Source of the DNA: Acidocella sp. KAb 2-4
Lineage (GTDB): Bacteria; Pseudomonadota; Alphaproteobacteria; Acetobacterales; Acetobacteraceae
Reading direction: 5' to 3'
NCBI RefSeq assembly: GCF_020567705.1
Contig: NZ_JAJDJU010000015.1
Coordinates: 1-64,000, forward strand
DNA length: 64,000 nt
Under the pieces are notes generated by a model. It did not search any database. It saw only the letters and a list, made by a program, of their open reading frames with translations, and was not told the origin of the DNA. The translations under genes were made by a program, and so were the position numbers. Positions 41,462 through 50,574 of this stretch are shown here, piece by piece; within the stretch, counting starts at the first letter, position 1, and every line of letters begins with the position of its first letter.

Positions 41462-44400
41462 TCAGTAGTTGAACTGGTAGCTCAGCCCGACACTGCTGCT
41501 CTGGCCGCCGCCGCTGGTCGAGGTGCCGGTGGCGCTTTGCAGTTTTAACCCCTTATAGAGATTGATCTGCACATTCGCCTGGGTGCCCTGGCCGTTGGTC
41601 GCCTGACTGGCGCCGACATAGACGCCGGGGGCGACATAGCGCCCCGCCTGCACCGAGGGCGGGCCGCCCGCGCTGCCGGAGCTGAGCGAGAGTTCATCGA
41701 GCCCGAGCGCGTCACGCATTTTGTCAATCGGGTTAAGCCCGGCGCCGACCCCGGCGAGCTGCGCCAGCGCCGCCGCGAGCGACGCCGCCTGGAACGGGCT
41801 GAGGCTGGCCGTGCCCTGGCCGAACAGCAGGCGGGAGAGGATCTCGTCGGAGGGCAAAGGCGGGGTGCTGGTGAGGATGATCTTGGGCTGTTCGGCGGTG
41901 CCGCCGATGGTCAGGGTGGCGGTGGTGCCGTCGCTGGTGGTGGTGCTGGCTTCAAGGTCGAGCGCGGGCTCGAACCCGGCGCCGGTGAAGCTGATCCGCC
42001 CCCGGGTGAATTGCAGCGTCTTGCCGGCCAGGGTGTAGTCGCCATGGATGAGGGTGAAGCCGCCCTGCGGCGCGGGGTTGGCGGCGGTGCCGCCGATCCG
42101 CACATGCCCGCCCAGCACCGCGAACAGCCCCTGGCCGCGCAGTGTGATTTCGTCGTGGGCGGTGATGTCCAGCGCCAGGGCGATGGGCGGCGGCGGCGGC
42201 GGTGGTGGCGGCGGGGTTTCGCCGGCGCGGATGATTGGCAGATCCGCGACGCTGGGCGGCAGGGCGGTGGGGATGTTGATATTGGCCTTGTCGATGGTGA
42301 GCGCGCCCGAGAGCGCCAGCTTGCCGCGCAGCGCGCCGCGCAGGGCGAGGTCGCCATCCAGCGTTTCGGTCAGCAGGTCGGTGGTGGTGGGTGTGGCGTG
42401 GTCGGCGTGCAGCGTCAGCTCCACCGGCCAGTCAGGGGTTGAGAGGTCGAGCGTGCCCTGGGCGCTGAGCTGCCCGGCGCCCGCCTGGGCGGTGGCGGAG
42501 GCGAGCACCAGCCGCCGCCCCTGCGCCGTGAACCGGGCCTGGATTTTGGTGAGGTTGAGCCCGGCGCCGATATTCTCGACCGCGCCATCGGCCAGGGTGA
42601 GGGTGCCGCTGGCCTGGGGCGCCAAGGGCGTGCCGGTGAGGCGCAGATGCGCGGTGGCGAGGCCGCGCGCGCTGTTGCCCTGGGCGGCGATGATGGCGTT
42701 GAGCAGACGCAGATCGGCGCTGCCGTCGAGGCGCAGATCGAGCGGGCCGGTGGCGCTGAGCGGCGCGCCGCCCTGGGTGGTGAGGGCGAGTTGCGGGCCG
42801 GCGGTGAGGCTGAGGGCGAGATTGGCGGTGGCGCTGGTGAGGGTGGCGGTGCCTGTGAGGTCGGCGGGAGGCAGGGAAGCGGCGATGCCCTGGCTCACAT
42901 GCAGCCCGGTGGCGTGCAGCGAAAGCTTGCCAACGGGGTTGGCGAGCGTGCCGCTGAATTGGGCGCTGGCCGAGATTTCGCCGCTAGCCCCCAGCCCGGG
43001 GGCGAAGCTTTGCGCCAGCGCCAGCGGCAGGTTTTGCGCCTGGGCGGTGGCGGCGAGGCGGGGGGTGAGCGTGCCGTCCAGCCCCAGCCGCCCGCCATCT
43101 AGGGCCAGGCCGAGATGGCGCAGGGCGAGGCCGTTTTTGGCCTCGATCTCGGCCGGGCCGGTGAGGCTGGGCGCCAGCCCGCGCCAAGCGCCCGAGAGGC
43201 GCGTGAGATGCGCCGTCTGGGCCGGAAGGTTGAGCGTGGCGGCGAGGCTGGCGCTGGCCGGGGCGCCTTGCAGGCTGGCGGTGGCGAGTTGCGCTTGCAC
43301 GGCGAGCGCGTCCTCCGGCCCCTGGGCGCGCAGCGTGGCGGTGAGCGCGCCCAGCCCCGGCAGGCCCTGCACCTGGATGGCGGTGGCATCCAGCCGGAAA
43401 TCCTGGCCGTCCGGATGCGTCAGGGTGAGGCGCGCCGCGCCGTGCAGCGGATAGGGCAGGAACAAGTCAAGATCCTGCAGCGCGGCGATGGAGAGCGAGG
43501 CCGTGCCGGTGGGCAGGGTGCCGCCGGGCGGCAGGCGCAGCTCGGCCATGCCGCTCAGCGACCGCCAGCTTGCCCGTGGAATGGCGAGCGCCGCGCCGCC
43601 CTGCGCCGAGCGGGTGAGGGCGGCTTCCAGTGTGATGGGCGCGTGCTCCAACTTGCCCGAGGCGGTGAGCGTGCCGACCGGGGCGTTGGGCAGGTGTTGC
43701 AGGGCGAGCGCCAGCGTGAAGGGCGCCGTGGGCATGCCGCCGGGGGCGGCCTCGCCGCTCGCGTTCAGGGTGGCGGCGTAGTCGCCGTTTTGGCCAGTGA
43801 GGCGGCCTGTGGCCTTGCTGGTGAAGGCGGGGGTGGTGAGCTGGAAGTCTTCGAGCGTGACGGTGTTACCGTGCAACCGCGCCTTCAGGTGCAGCGTGTC
43901 CTGCTTGCCCAGCACCCGGGCGAGGCGCGGCGGCGCGTTGGTGAGGGCGGCGGTGCTGTCCAGCGCCAGGATGGCGGTGTCAGACCCCTCGCTGCTGACG
44001 GTGAGGTGGAATTGCGCCGTGCCGCCAAGGTCGTTCCCGGCCATGGCGGTGAAGGGGGCGAGATGCGGCACGGTGAGTGTGACATCGGCGAAGGGATGGC
44101 CGGGGCCAAGGCCGAGCGTGCCGGTGCCGCTGAGTTGCGCCGCGCCCAGGGCGGCGGAGAGCGTGAGCGCGGCGGCGTCGCGCGGGCCGTTGAGCGTGGC
44201 GTCGAGCCGCAGCGGGGCGGGCGGGGTGAGCCCGGCGAAATGGCCGAGCAGCCCGCCCGGCGGCTCGGCCACATGCAAAGTGAGGGCGGTGGTCTGGCGG
44301 TCGAGCGCAGCGGCGAGATGGTATTGCGCCCGGCCGTCCGGGGTGGTGGCGTCAAGCGTCAGCCCCGCCTGGTCCGGCCCGTGCAGCGTGGCGCCGCCAT

Positions 44401-44860
44401 CCACGCGCAGCGCCACGGCCTCGCCCGCCAGCGCGGCGGGCAGGCTGAGCGTGCCGATATGCAGCGCGCCGATTTTGCCGCGCAGCCGGGGCAGGCCGGA
44501 GCCGCCCCCACCGCTGGCACCGCCATAGGCGGGGGCACGGACGATGGCGAGCGTGTCGGCGTTCAGTGCCGCGATGGAGATATCGCCGCCCAGCAGCGCC
44601 AGCGGCTGCCAGCGTAGCGTTAGCCCGGTGGCGGTGAGCCAGACGCCGTGCGGATCGGCCAGGTTGAGCGTGGCGAGGCGGAGATCAGCGGGGAAATGCC
44701 CGCCGAGGCCGCTGATCCGCACGCCGGGCGCGGCCAGCCGGTTGATCTCGCGCTCGGCGAAGTGCAGCCCGCTGGCGGTGTTGAGCGCCACGAACAGCCC
44801 CGCCACCGCCAGCACCGGCAGCAGCAAGAGCGCGAGCAGGGCATAGAGGGCGCGGCGCAT
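41462..44860 (-). CDS. tamB: Translocation and assembly module subunit TamB
   Basis: 1132 residues. One N-terminal membrane anchor (about 4-26) is followed by a very long repetitive beta-rich periplasmic region, and a C-terminal DUF490 part with LSSGSAGGPPSVQAGRYVAPG (split), ending LSYQFNY with a terminal aromatic. It spans the periplasm to work with TamA on the outer membrane and in lipid transport. A Pro run occurs near residue 890 (PPPPPPPPP). Its ATG overlaps the tamA stop. Confidence 0.93.
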   Translation of the reverse strand: MRRALYALLALLLLPVLAVAGLFVALNTASGLHFAEREINRLAAPGVRISGLGGHFPADLRLATLNLADPHGVWLTATGLTLRWQPLALLGGDISIAALNADTLAIVRAPAYGGASGGGGSGLPRLRGKIGALHIGTLSLPAALAGEAVALRVDGGATLHGPDQAGLTLDATTPDGRAQYHLAAALDRQTTALTLHVAEPPGGLLGHFAGLTPPAPLRLDATLNGPRDAAALTLSAALGAAQLSGTGTLGLGPGHPFADVTLTVPHLAPFTAMAGNDLGGTAQFHLTVSSEGSDTAILALDSTAALTNAPPRLARVLGKQDTLHLKARLHGNTVTLEDFQLTTPAFTSKATGRLTGQNGDYAATLNASGEAAPGGMPTAPFTLALALQHLPNAPVGTLTASGKLEHAPITLEAALTRSAQGGAALAIPRASWRSLSGMAELRLPPGGTLPTGTASLSIAALQDLDLFLPYPLHGAARLTLTHPDGQDFRLDATAIQVQGLPGLGALTATLRAQGPEDALAVQAQLATASLQGAPASASLAATLNLPAQTAHLTRLSGAWRGLAPSLTGPAEIEAKNGLALRHLGLALDGGRLGLDGTLTPRLAATAQAQNLPLALAQSFAPGLGASGEISASAQFSGTLANPVGKLSLHATGLHVSQGIAASLPPADLTGTATLTSATANLALSLTAGPQLALTTQGGAPLSATGPLDLRLDGSADLRLLNAIIAAQGNSARGLATAHLRLTGTPLAPQASGTLTLADGAVENIGAGLNLTKIQARFTAQGRRLVLASATAQAGAGQLSAQGTLDLSTPDWPVELTLHADHATPTTTDLLTETLDGDLALRGALRGKLALSGALTIDKANINIPTALPPSVADLPIIRAGETPPPPPPPPPPIALALDITAHDEITLRGQGLFAVLGGHVRIGGTAANPAPQGGFTLIHGDYTLAGKTLQFTRGRISFTGAGFEPALDLEASTTTSDGTTATLTIGGTAEQPKIILTSTPPLPSDEILSRLLFGQGTASLSPFQAASLAAALAQLAGVGAGLNPIDKMRDALGLDELSLSSGSAGGPPSVQAGRYVAPGVYVGASQATNGQGTQANVQINLYKGLKLQSATGTSTSGGGQSSSVGLSYQFNY

Positions 44861-46683
44861 CAGAACGCCTCGCCCAGGCCGATATAGAGCGCGAAGCCGC
44901 CGCTGCCCGCGGTGCGGGTGAGCGGAAAGGCGACATCCAGCCGGATCGGCCCGATGCCGGTGTAATACCGCGCGCCCAGCCCGGCGCCGACGCGCAGCGT
45001 GCCGGTGAAGGGGGCGCTGCCCGCGCTCACCTGCCCGGCATCGATGAACGGCACGAGGCCGATGGTTTTGGTGACATGCTGGCGGAATTCCAGGCTGAAG
45101 GCGTCCATCGCGGCGCCCCCCTCGGGGATGTCGTCGGGGAAGAGCGGGCCGATGGTCTGATAGGTGTAGCCGCGCACGGTGCCGGAGCCGCCCGCATAGA
45201 AGCGCTGGTCGGGCGGCACCTGGAATTGCCGCGCGCCCTGGATGCTGCCCACCTGCCCGCGCAGGGCGAGCACGCCCCAGCCCCTGGCCTCCACCGGCAG
45301 ATAGGCCGAGGCCGAGGCCAGCGCGATGAGAAACGGATGGCTATGCCCGGCCACCGGATAGGTGGGCGTGAGGGTGAGGCTGGCATTCACCCCGCGCGTC
45401 GGCTCCAGCAGGTCGTTGGCGCCGGACCAGGTGAAGCTGAGCGGGAATTGCGTGAGCACATAGGTGCGGGTCTGGCCCTCCTGGTTCACTCGCTCGGAGA
45501 CGAAGCTGGGGCCGAAGCTGATCAGCCCGTGCGCGTCCACCGGGCGGCTGAGGGCGGCGCCGAGGAGCAGCGCGGTGCGGCTATAGGCGGTGAGCGACTG
45601 GCGCAGCCCCTCGGCGTTGAGGCTCAGCGTCTGCCCGCGCGCGTAATAATCGGGCTTGGTGAACAGGGCCTTGAGGTCGTAGCCCGCCGAGGTGGTGCCG
45701 GTGCCGCCGAGATCATTGGCGGCGGCGGAGAGGGTGAGCGTTTCCGCCTGGCCGAACAGGTTGCGGTCGAGCCAGGAGGTGGAGAGGCTGATGCCGGTAT
45801 CGGTGGCGTAGGCGCCTGTGAGGCTCACCGTGTGGCGCTTCTGCTCCAGCACGTTGAAGGTGACGGGCACCGCGCCGTTTTGCACGGCGGCGGGGTCGGG
45901 CGGCAGCGGCGAGACCGAGGAAAACACGCCGAGCCCGAGCAGTGAGTCCCGCGCCTGCTGCAAGGCGGTGTCGGAATAAGGCTGGCCGGGGGCGAGCGCG
46001 ATGTGGCGGCGCAAAAAGGCCGGTTTGGTGCGCTTGAGCCCGGTGAAGCCGATGGGGCCGATCGCCACGCGCGGGCCGGGGGTGGCGCTGTAGGTGACAT
46101 CGAGCTTATGCGTGGGGGGGTGGGCGATGGCGAGCGGGGCGCTGACGCTGGCGAAGGCGTAGCCCGCATTATGCAGCGCGCTGAGCAGCGCGGGCTGGGC
46201 GGCGAGGATGGGCGCGGCCAGCGCGGGGGCACCGGGCTTGACCATGGCGGGCGGGGTGAAGCCAGGCGGCAGGCCGGTGATGTTCACCTGCCCCAGGGTG
46301 AAGCGCGCGCCTTTTTGCGTCACCACGCGCACTTCGGCCACCGCGCTGGCCGGGGCCTGGGTGAGCGCGTCGGGCAGGGTAGGGTCGGAGAGCGGCGCGC
46401 CGTTGATGGTGATGGCGACGCTGCCATCGTCATACCCCAGGCTGTGCAGCACGATGGTGAATTGGCGCGCATCGGCGCGGGCGCGACCGATGAGGGCGAA
46501 GGGCGCGGGCGGGAGTTTCCGCGCCAGCTCGACCAGGGCGGAGGTCTGGCGCAGCAGCACATCGAGCCCGGCATCGCCCGAGGGCGCGAAGCTGACGCGG
46601 TATTGCACCGGATCGGCCGCCAGGGCCGGCGCGGCCAGGAGCAGAAACGCGCCGGGGAGAAGGATCGTCCGCCGCATGGGCAT
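44860..46683 (-). CDS. tamA: Outer membrane protein assembly factor TamA (BamA family)
   Basis: 607 residues. Signal peptide to about 22, POTRA domains to about 280, then a 16-strand Omp85 barrel. The barrel lid motif is FYAGGSGTVRGYTYQ near 500-514. It ends ALYIGLGEAF with a terminal aromatic, the usual outer-membrane signal. It forms a pair with TamB. A second in-frame ATG lies two codons on. Confidence 0.93.
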   Translation of the reverse strand: MPMRRTILLPGAFLLLAAPALAADPVQYRVSFAPSGDAGLDVLLRQTSALVELARKLPPAPFALIGRARADARQFTIVLHSLGYDDGSVAITINGAPLSDPTLPDALTQAPASAVAEVRVVTQKGARFTLGQVNITGLPPGFTPPAMVKPGAPALAAPILAAQPALLSALHNAGYAFASVSAPLAIAHPPTHKLDVTYSATPGPRVAIGPIGFTGLKRTKPAFLRRHIALAPGQPYSDTALQQARDSLLGLGVFSSVSPLPPDPAAVQNGAVPVTFNVLEQKRHTVSLTGAYATDTGISLSTSWLDRNLFGQAETLTLSAAANDLGGTGTTSAGYDLKALFTKPDYYARGQTLSLNAEGLRQSLTAYSRTALLLGAALSRPVDAHGLISFGPSFVSERVNQEGQTRTYVLTQFPLSFTWSGANDLLEPTRGVNASLTLTPTYPVAGHSHPFLIALASASAYLPVEARGWGVLALRGQVGSIQGARQFQVPPDQRFYAGGSGTVRGYTYQTIGPLFPDDIPEGGAAMDAFSLEFRQHVTKTIGLVPFIDAGQVSAGSAPFTGTLRVGAGLGARYYTGIGPIRLDVAFPLTRTAGSGGFALYIGLGEAF

Positions 46684-46737
46684 TATTCCGGGGCGCCGCC
46701 CGCGCGGCGGACGGCGTTGAGCCGCGCGGCCAGCGGC

Positions 46738-47430
46738 TTAGCTGGCGGGCTGCTGGGCCGGGAAGGCCACGTAGATTTCCACGCGGCGGTTCTCGGCGCG
46801 CCCGGCGGCGGTGGCGTTGCTGGCCACCGGGTCCTGCGGGCCCATGCCCTTGGTGGTGATGCGCGCGCCGTCGACGCCATGGGAGACGAGATAAGATTTC
46901 ACGCTCTCGGCGCGATGGTCGGAGAGCGGGTAGTTGATGTCGCTGGAGCCGGTGCTGTCGGTATAGCCGACGATCTGCACGGTCTCGGTCGGGTTTTGCT
47001 GCAAGCCGCTGCCAAGCTGGTCAAGGATCGGGGACAGGCGGGGGTTCAGCGTCGCGCTGCCGGTGGCGAAGCCGGCATCGGCGGGCACGTTGAGCTTCAG
47101 GCGGTTATCGGCGGTGCGGGTGACCTGCACGCCGGTGCCCTGGGCGGTTTGCTGCAATTGCTGCTTCTGCGCCTCCATGTGCTGGTTCCACAGATAGCCG
47201 CCCAGCGCCCCGGCCGCGGCGCCGCCGAGCGCGCCGATGACCGCGCCGCTGGCGTGGCCGCCGCTGGCCAGCGTGCCGAGCAGCGCGCCGCCCACCGCGC
47301 CGATGCCAGCCCCGGTGGCGGCGCTGGTGACGCCGGGATTGTTTTGCGCGTATTGCTGGCTGCAGCCGGTGAGCATGGCCACGCACATGAGGGTGGCGGC
47401 GGTGCGGTGGACTGTTTTGGTCATTTGCAT
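46738..47430 (-). CDS. OmpA-family lipoprotein with glycine zipper (YiaD-like)
   Basis: 230 residues. Lipobox MLTGC near 19-23, a glycine-zipper segment (GAGIGAVGGALLGTLASGG and GALGGAAAGALGGYLW), then a C-terminal OmpA domain with GYTDSTGSSDINYPLSDHRAESV (split) and NRRVEIYV. It probably links the outer membrane to peptidoglycan. Start 47430 with AGGAG upstream. It could share a transcript with tamA-tamB, 54 nt downstream. Confidence 0.92.
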   Translation of the reverse strand: MQMTKTVHRTAATLMCVAMLTGCSQQYAQNNPGVTSAATGAGIGAVGGALLGTLASGGHASGAVIGALGGAAAGALGGYLWNQHMEAQKQQLQQTAQGTGVQVTRTADNRLKLNVPADAGFATGSATLNPRLSPILDQLGSGLQQNPTETVQIVGYTDSTGSSDINYPLSDHRAESVKSYLVSHGVDGARITTKGMGPQDPVASNATAAGRAENRRVEIYVAFPAQQPAS

Positions 47431-47865
47431 CGGCGTTCTCCTGTTGAAGTTCGGTTTTATCCGTCGTCAAGCGATGCGGAGCGGCGGGGCGCGTGTCGAG
47501 CCGTCTCTGGCGCGATACAGGTTACGCGGCTTTACCCTGCCGGAGCAAGCACTTGGCGGTTTTCATCACGGCCATCGCGTCGCCGCCTCCGGCGCGGGTG
47601 CGGAAAGGCCGCGACAAACGAGCCCGTGGCGCATGTGTTTGGGCAGGCGGCGGGACGGATGAAAATCCGCCTGGGGAAGAAGAAGCCACCGCATGGGGCG
47701 GTATGCGAGTGTTGGGAGGTGGGAAGCGGTGGTTGGGGGGATTGCGGACGGGCTGCTTTCAGGCGGGGCCGATGTGAAGCGGTCATTTAGGCCTAGCACG
47801 TTGGATCGCGAGGGACCCTAGAGCCGATCGAAGTCCTTCTCAAACTCGGACAAGTGACCACGCCA
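47431..47865. other. Intergenic region with rluC-tail remnant (435 bp)
   Basis: No intact gene. About 47577-47700 resembles the 3' end of rluC (see separate entry). The rest shows no ORF with supporting signals. It forms the left flank of the AT-richer islet; composition drops at about 47790. Confidence 0.6.
47577..47700 (-). pseudogene. Decayed copy of the rluC 3' end
   Basis: On the minus strand it encodes PKHMRHGL, matching PKHMRDGL at the C-terminus of the intact rluC (49609-50574). Positions 47621-47646 match 49664-49689 in the same orientation with one mismatch in 26; similarity continues for some 40 nt on each side with gaps. It lacks a start and full frame. It may be the trace of an insertion or duplication. 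Confidence 0.6.
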
Positions 47866-49155
47866 TTACACCATTCCCGACCTTCCCTTGTGAATCTGGC
47901 TGATCTTCTGTGAGGATCGAAGGTAAAACATAAAGTAGGGATTGGTGATCTCAAGTTTGTCGTCATCCCACTCCAGGATGGGCGAGTCTCTTTTAATATC
48001 TTTTGCGATACCATCCATTTGCTTAAGAGCGAGTTGGACGCTGGAACCCACAGGGAATTCGTCTGTGCAGATATTCTTTATTCTTTTCATGATTTCATCG
48101 TAATCAAAGCTTAGCCGTGGAGGATTCTCGATGAGAGCAAGAAGAATTGCGCGATACACGTCGCCCGCTGATCCATCCTTAAATTTGAACTCCTTTCTCT
48201 GCGTTCCGCGCTCTTTTGCGCCGGCATGCAATTTTTCGACGGTCCTAGAATAATCTGTTTGAAGAGTCGTTCTCTCAAGTGCGGCACGATACTCCGCGTC
48301 GGTAACGTCGATTCTCCTCTCCAAAACCCGCTTGTTCCTAATGCCTTTCTCAAGACACAAATTTAAGCAAAGAGACTGCATTAGCTGGGGGGACCCGAGT
48401 GCTTCTGTTGCGATTTGCTTGATCATTTCTGGGGCAATATCAACGTCGAGAGCCTCAAAGCCAGTCTTGGCGATGATCTCCAATTCTGGAACGGTCCAAT
48501 AGTCGAACAGGATTGAGACTATGCGGCCCGTTAGTTCGTCATTTGCGCGAACCATATCATCTGACTTATGGGGGACCGAAGCAATGCAGATACGAACACC
48601 GCGTTCGGCAATCGCCTTAATGGATTTTGCGATGTCGATCTGTGCTTCTTCTGAAATGTAGTGAAAGTCATCCAAAAATACGACAAAGCTGCTTCCGCTG
48701 AGTTCTCTCACTACGGCCTCAAAGAACTCAATGCCATATTTCTCTGACGTCGCTGTGGCGACCTCAATCCCACCGTTTATTTCCCCTTCAGCCTTCCCCT
48801 TGGCAAAAATCACACCCGCTTCACCGCTTGCCTTCCCCGCTACGCCTGCCTTTAGGACTCGGTTTTTGATCTTTTCAACTTCCTCCGGACCACCGATCCA
48901 TCGCATCACTGATTGCCACAGCTCGTTTGATGAATGGAGCGACTGGCCGGAAACGGGGATTATCCGATCCGTCGTTATAAGAGTGTCAACTAGGGCTGTC
49001 TTGCCGGTTTTGGATGGGCCAGAAATGGAGATCACCATTTTCGGCATATCAAGGGCAGCGGCGAGCTTTTCTTCGTTCTTTTCTTCGGCTCTTTTCACGT
49101 AAGTATGTGTAGGGGTTCCATCTGGGATAAAAACCTCGAAAACGAAATCAGCCAT
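47866..49155 (-). CDS. Stand-alone AAA/STAND-like P-loop NTPase
   Basis: 429 residues. Walker A GPSKTGKT at 46-53, Walker B FVVFLDDFHYI at 157-167 and a sensor-like ATEALGSPQLMQSL at 249-262. A Gly/Ala-rich stretch at 100-135 lies between. The C-terminal third looks like a winged-helix lobe (YRAILLALIENPPRLS...LEITNPYFMFYLRSS). A short N-terminal lead (FIPDGTPTHTYV) recurs, from memory, in a family of uncharacterised ATP-binding proteins. The G+C is near half by eye against about two thirds around. A defence or stress role is plausible but not shown. Confidence 0.8.
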   Translation of the reverse strand: MADFVFEVFIPDGTPTHTYVKRAEEKNEEKLAAALDMPKMVISISGPSKTGKTALVDTLITTDRIIPVSGQSLHSSNELWQSVMRWIGGPEEVEKIKNRVLKAGVAGKASGEAGVIFAKGKAEGEINGGIEVATATSEKYGIEFFEAVVRELSGSSFVVFLDDFHYISEEAQIDIAKSIKAIAERGVRICIASVPHKSDDMVRANDELTGRIVSILFDYWTVPELEIIAKTGFEALDVDIAPEMIKQIATEALGSPQLMQSLCLNLCLEKGIRNKRVLERRIDVTDAEYRAALERTTLQTDYSRTVEKLHAGAKERGTQRKEFKFKDGSAGDVYRAILLALIENPPRLSFDYDEIMKRIKNICTDEFPVGSSVQLALKQMDGIAKDIKRDSPILEWDDDKLEITNPYFMFYLRSSQKISQIHKGRSGMV

Positions 49156-49283
49156 CTATCGTATTCCATCGTGAAATATGAATAATTAAGCGCCACCGCC
49201 GGTTGGGGCAGCACTTCGACGCTATTACTAAGGCAGAATATATCGGATGCAACAAGATGGATTGTCGAGAGGGACACTAGGGT

Positions 49284-49577
49284 TTAGGCATCGGTTGTAT
49301 CTCGGTCCACTTGCCCTTCGCGCGTCAGACGCTGGCCATTCGCCATCTGCACATCCATGCTGTTTGCGATAAGCACTGCCAACGTCAGCTCCCCCGCTCC
49401 GAGGGCCTGCGATGGCAGCTCCACCGTGATCTCATACCCAAAAGTCCACTCTTCTCGTGTTGACGCGATATGCTTGCTCAGACAGGGAATGTCAGCATCC
49501 CATCCTTCTTGACAGTTGCCGACAAACCTAGTGAACGGCAGCTTAAGGGCGCAGTGGCGGTCGGTCTGGCCGACCAA
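49284..49577 (-). CDS. Possible small protein or gene fragment
   Basis: The frame upstream runs antisense to rluC and is not coding. From the TTG at 49577 it would give 97 residues with a varied, protein-like make-up (CALKLPFTRFVGN, TREEWTFGYEITVEL). No family is recognised and no clear ribosome site is seen. It may be a 3' fragment of a lost gene. It is part of the islet. Confidence 0.3.
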   Translation of the reverse strand: MVGQTDRHCALKLPFTRFVGNCQEGWDADIPCLSKHIASTREEWTFGYEITVELPSQALGAGELTLAVLIANSMDVQMANGQRLTREGQVDRDTTDA

Positions 49578-49608
49578 GATGGCTCGGTTCCCGCCGCCCC
49601 AAATCCCA

Positions 49609-50574
49609 TCACCTCCCCCGCTTCGCCGGCTCCGCCTCGGGCGTGGAAAAGCCCAGATACGCCAGCCCGTCGCGCATGTGTTTGGGCAGCGGGGCTTCGA
49701 TGGACAAAAGCCCGCCTTCGGGGTGGGCGATGACGAGGCGGCGCGCGTGCAGGTGCAGTTGCTGCGCGAAATGTTCCGAAAAAATGCCGCCATAGACGGC
49801 GTCGCCCAGAATCGGCGTGCCGAGGGCGAGGCAATGCGCGCGCAGCTGGTGCATGCGCCCGGTATGCGGTTTCAGCTCCACCAGGCAGAATCTCTTGCCC
49901 GCGCGGTCGAGCACGCGATAATCGGTGATCGCCTTCTGCGCCTCTTTGTCTTTGCGGCTGGCGGGCTCGGCGCGCGAGGTGGTGCCGAGATCGATCCGTT
50001 TCAATGGCAGATCGATGCGGCCTTCCAACAGTTCCGGCACGCCCGCGAGCAGCGCCCAATAGGTTTTCTCCACATCCCGCCCGCGAAAGGCGGCGGTGAG
50101 GAATTTCGCCGCGCGCCCGCTACGGGCGATGATAAGCAGGCCCGAGGTGTCGCGGTCGATGCGGTGGACGAGTTTCGGGCGCTCCGGCGCGTCGCCCTGC
50201 AGCGCGTCCAACATGCCGTCGATATGCACGGTGATGCCGGAGCCGCCCTGCACGGCCAGCCCCGCGGGCTTGTTCAGCACCAGCAGCGAGGCGTCGCGGT
50301 ACAGCACCATCGCCTCCAGCTCTTTCTGCCGCACCGGGTCCATTTTCACCACCTGGCGGGCGCGGGGTTTCTGCTCGGGCTCGATCTCGGGCGCGGTGAG
50401 CGTGTCGCCGGCGGTGAGCCGGGCATTGGCCTCGGCCCGCGCGCCGTTGAGCCGCACCTTGCCGGTGCGCAGCAGCTTTTGCAGCACGCCCTGGGTGAGG
50501 CCGGGGATTTCGCGGCGCAGGAATCGGTCGAGGCGCATCTCGGCCCCGGTTTCGTCGATGATGAACTCTTTCAT
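49609..50574 (-). CDS. rluC: 23S rRNA pseudouridine synthase (RluC/RluD family)
   Basis: 321 residues. An S4 RNA-binding domain (near 12-70) is followed by the catalytic domain with LVLNKPAGLAVQGG, HRIDRDTSG at 137-145 (catalytic Asp140), LKPHTGRMHQLR and a C-terminal LPKHMRDGLAYLGF. It modifies 23S rRNA. The start is the ATG at 50574 overlapping the rarA stop (ATGA). Its 3' end has a diverged copy 2.0 kb to the left. Confidence 0.93.
   Translation of the reverse strand: MKEFIIDETGAEMRLDRFLRREIPGLTQGVLQKLLRTGKVRLNGARAEANARLTAGDTLTAPEIEPEQKPRARQVVKMDPVRQKELEAMVLYRDASLLVLNKPAGLAVQGGSGITVHIDGMLDALQGDAPERPKLVHRIDRDTSGLLIIARSGRAAKFLTAAFRGRDVEKTYWALLAGVPELLEGRIDLPLKRIDLGTTSRAEPASRKDKEAQKAITDYRVLDRAGKRFCLVELKPHTGRMHQLRAHCLALGTPILGDAVYGGIFSEHFAQQLHLHARRLVIAHPEGGLLSIEAPLPKHMRDGLAYLGFSTPEAEPAKRGR

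Noticed and set aside
43115-44617. 500-codon plus-strand frame opposite tamB
   Set aside because: Low-complexity shadow of the tamB coding strand with no start signals or motifs.
47431-49608. Mobile element with integrase or transposase
   Set aside because: No such gene or terminal inverted repeats were found; only direct copies of an rluC tail are seen.
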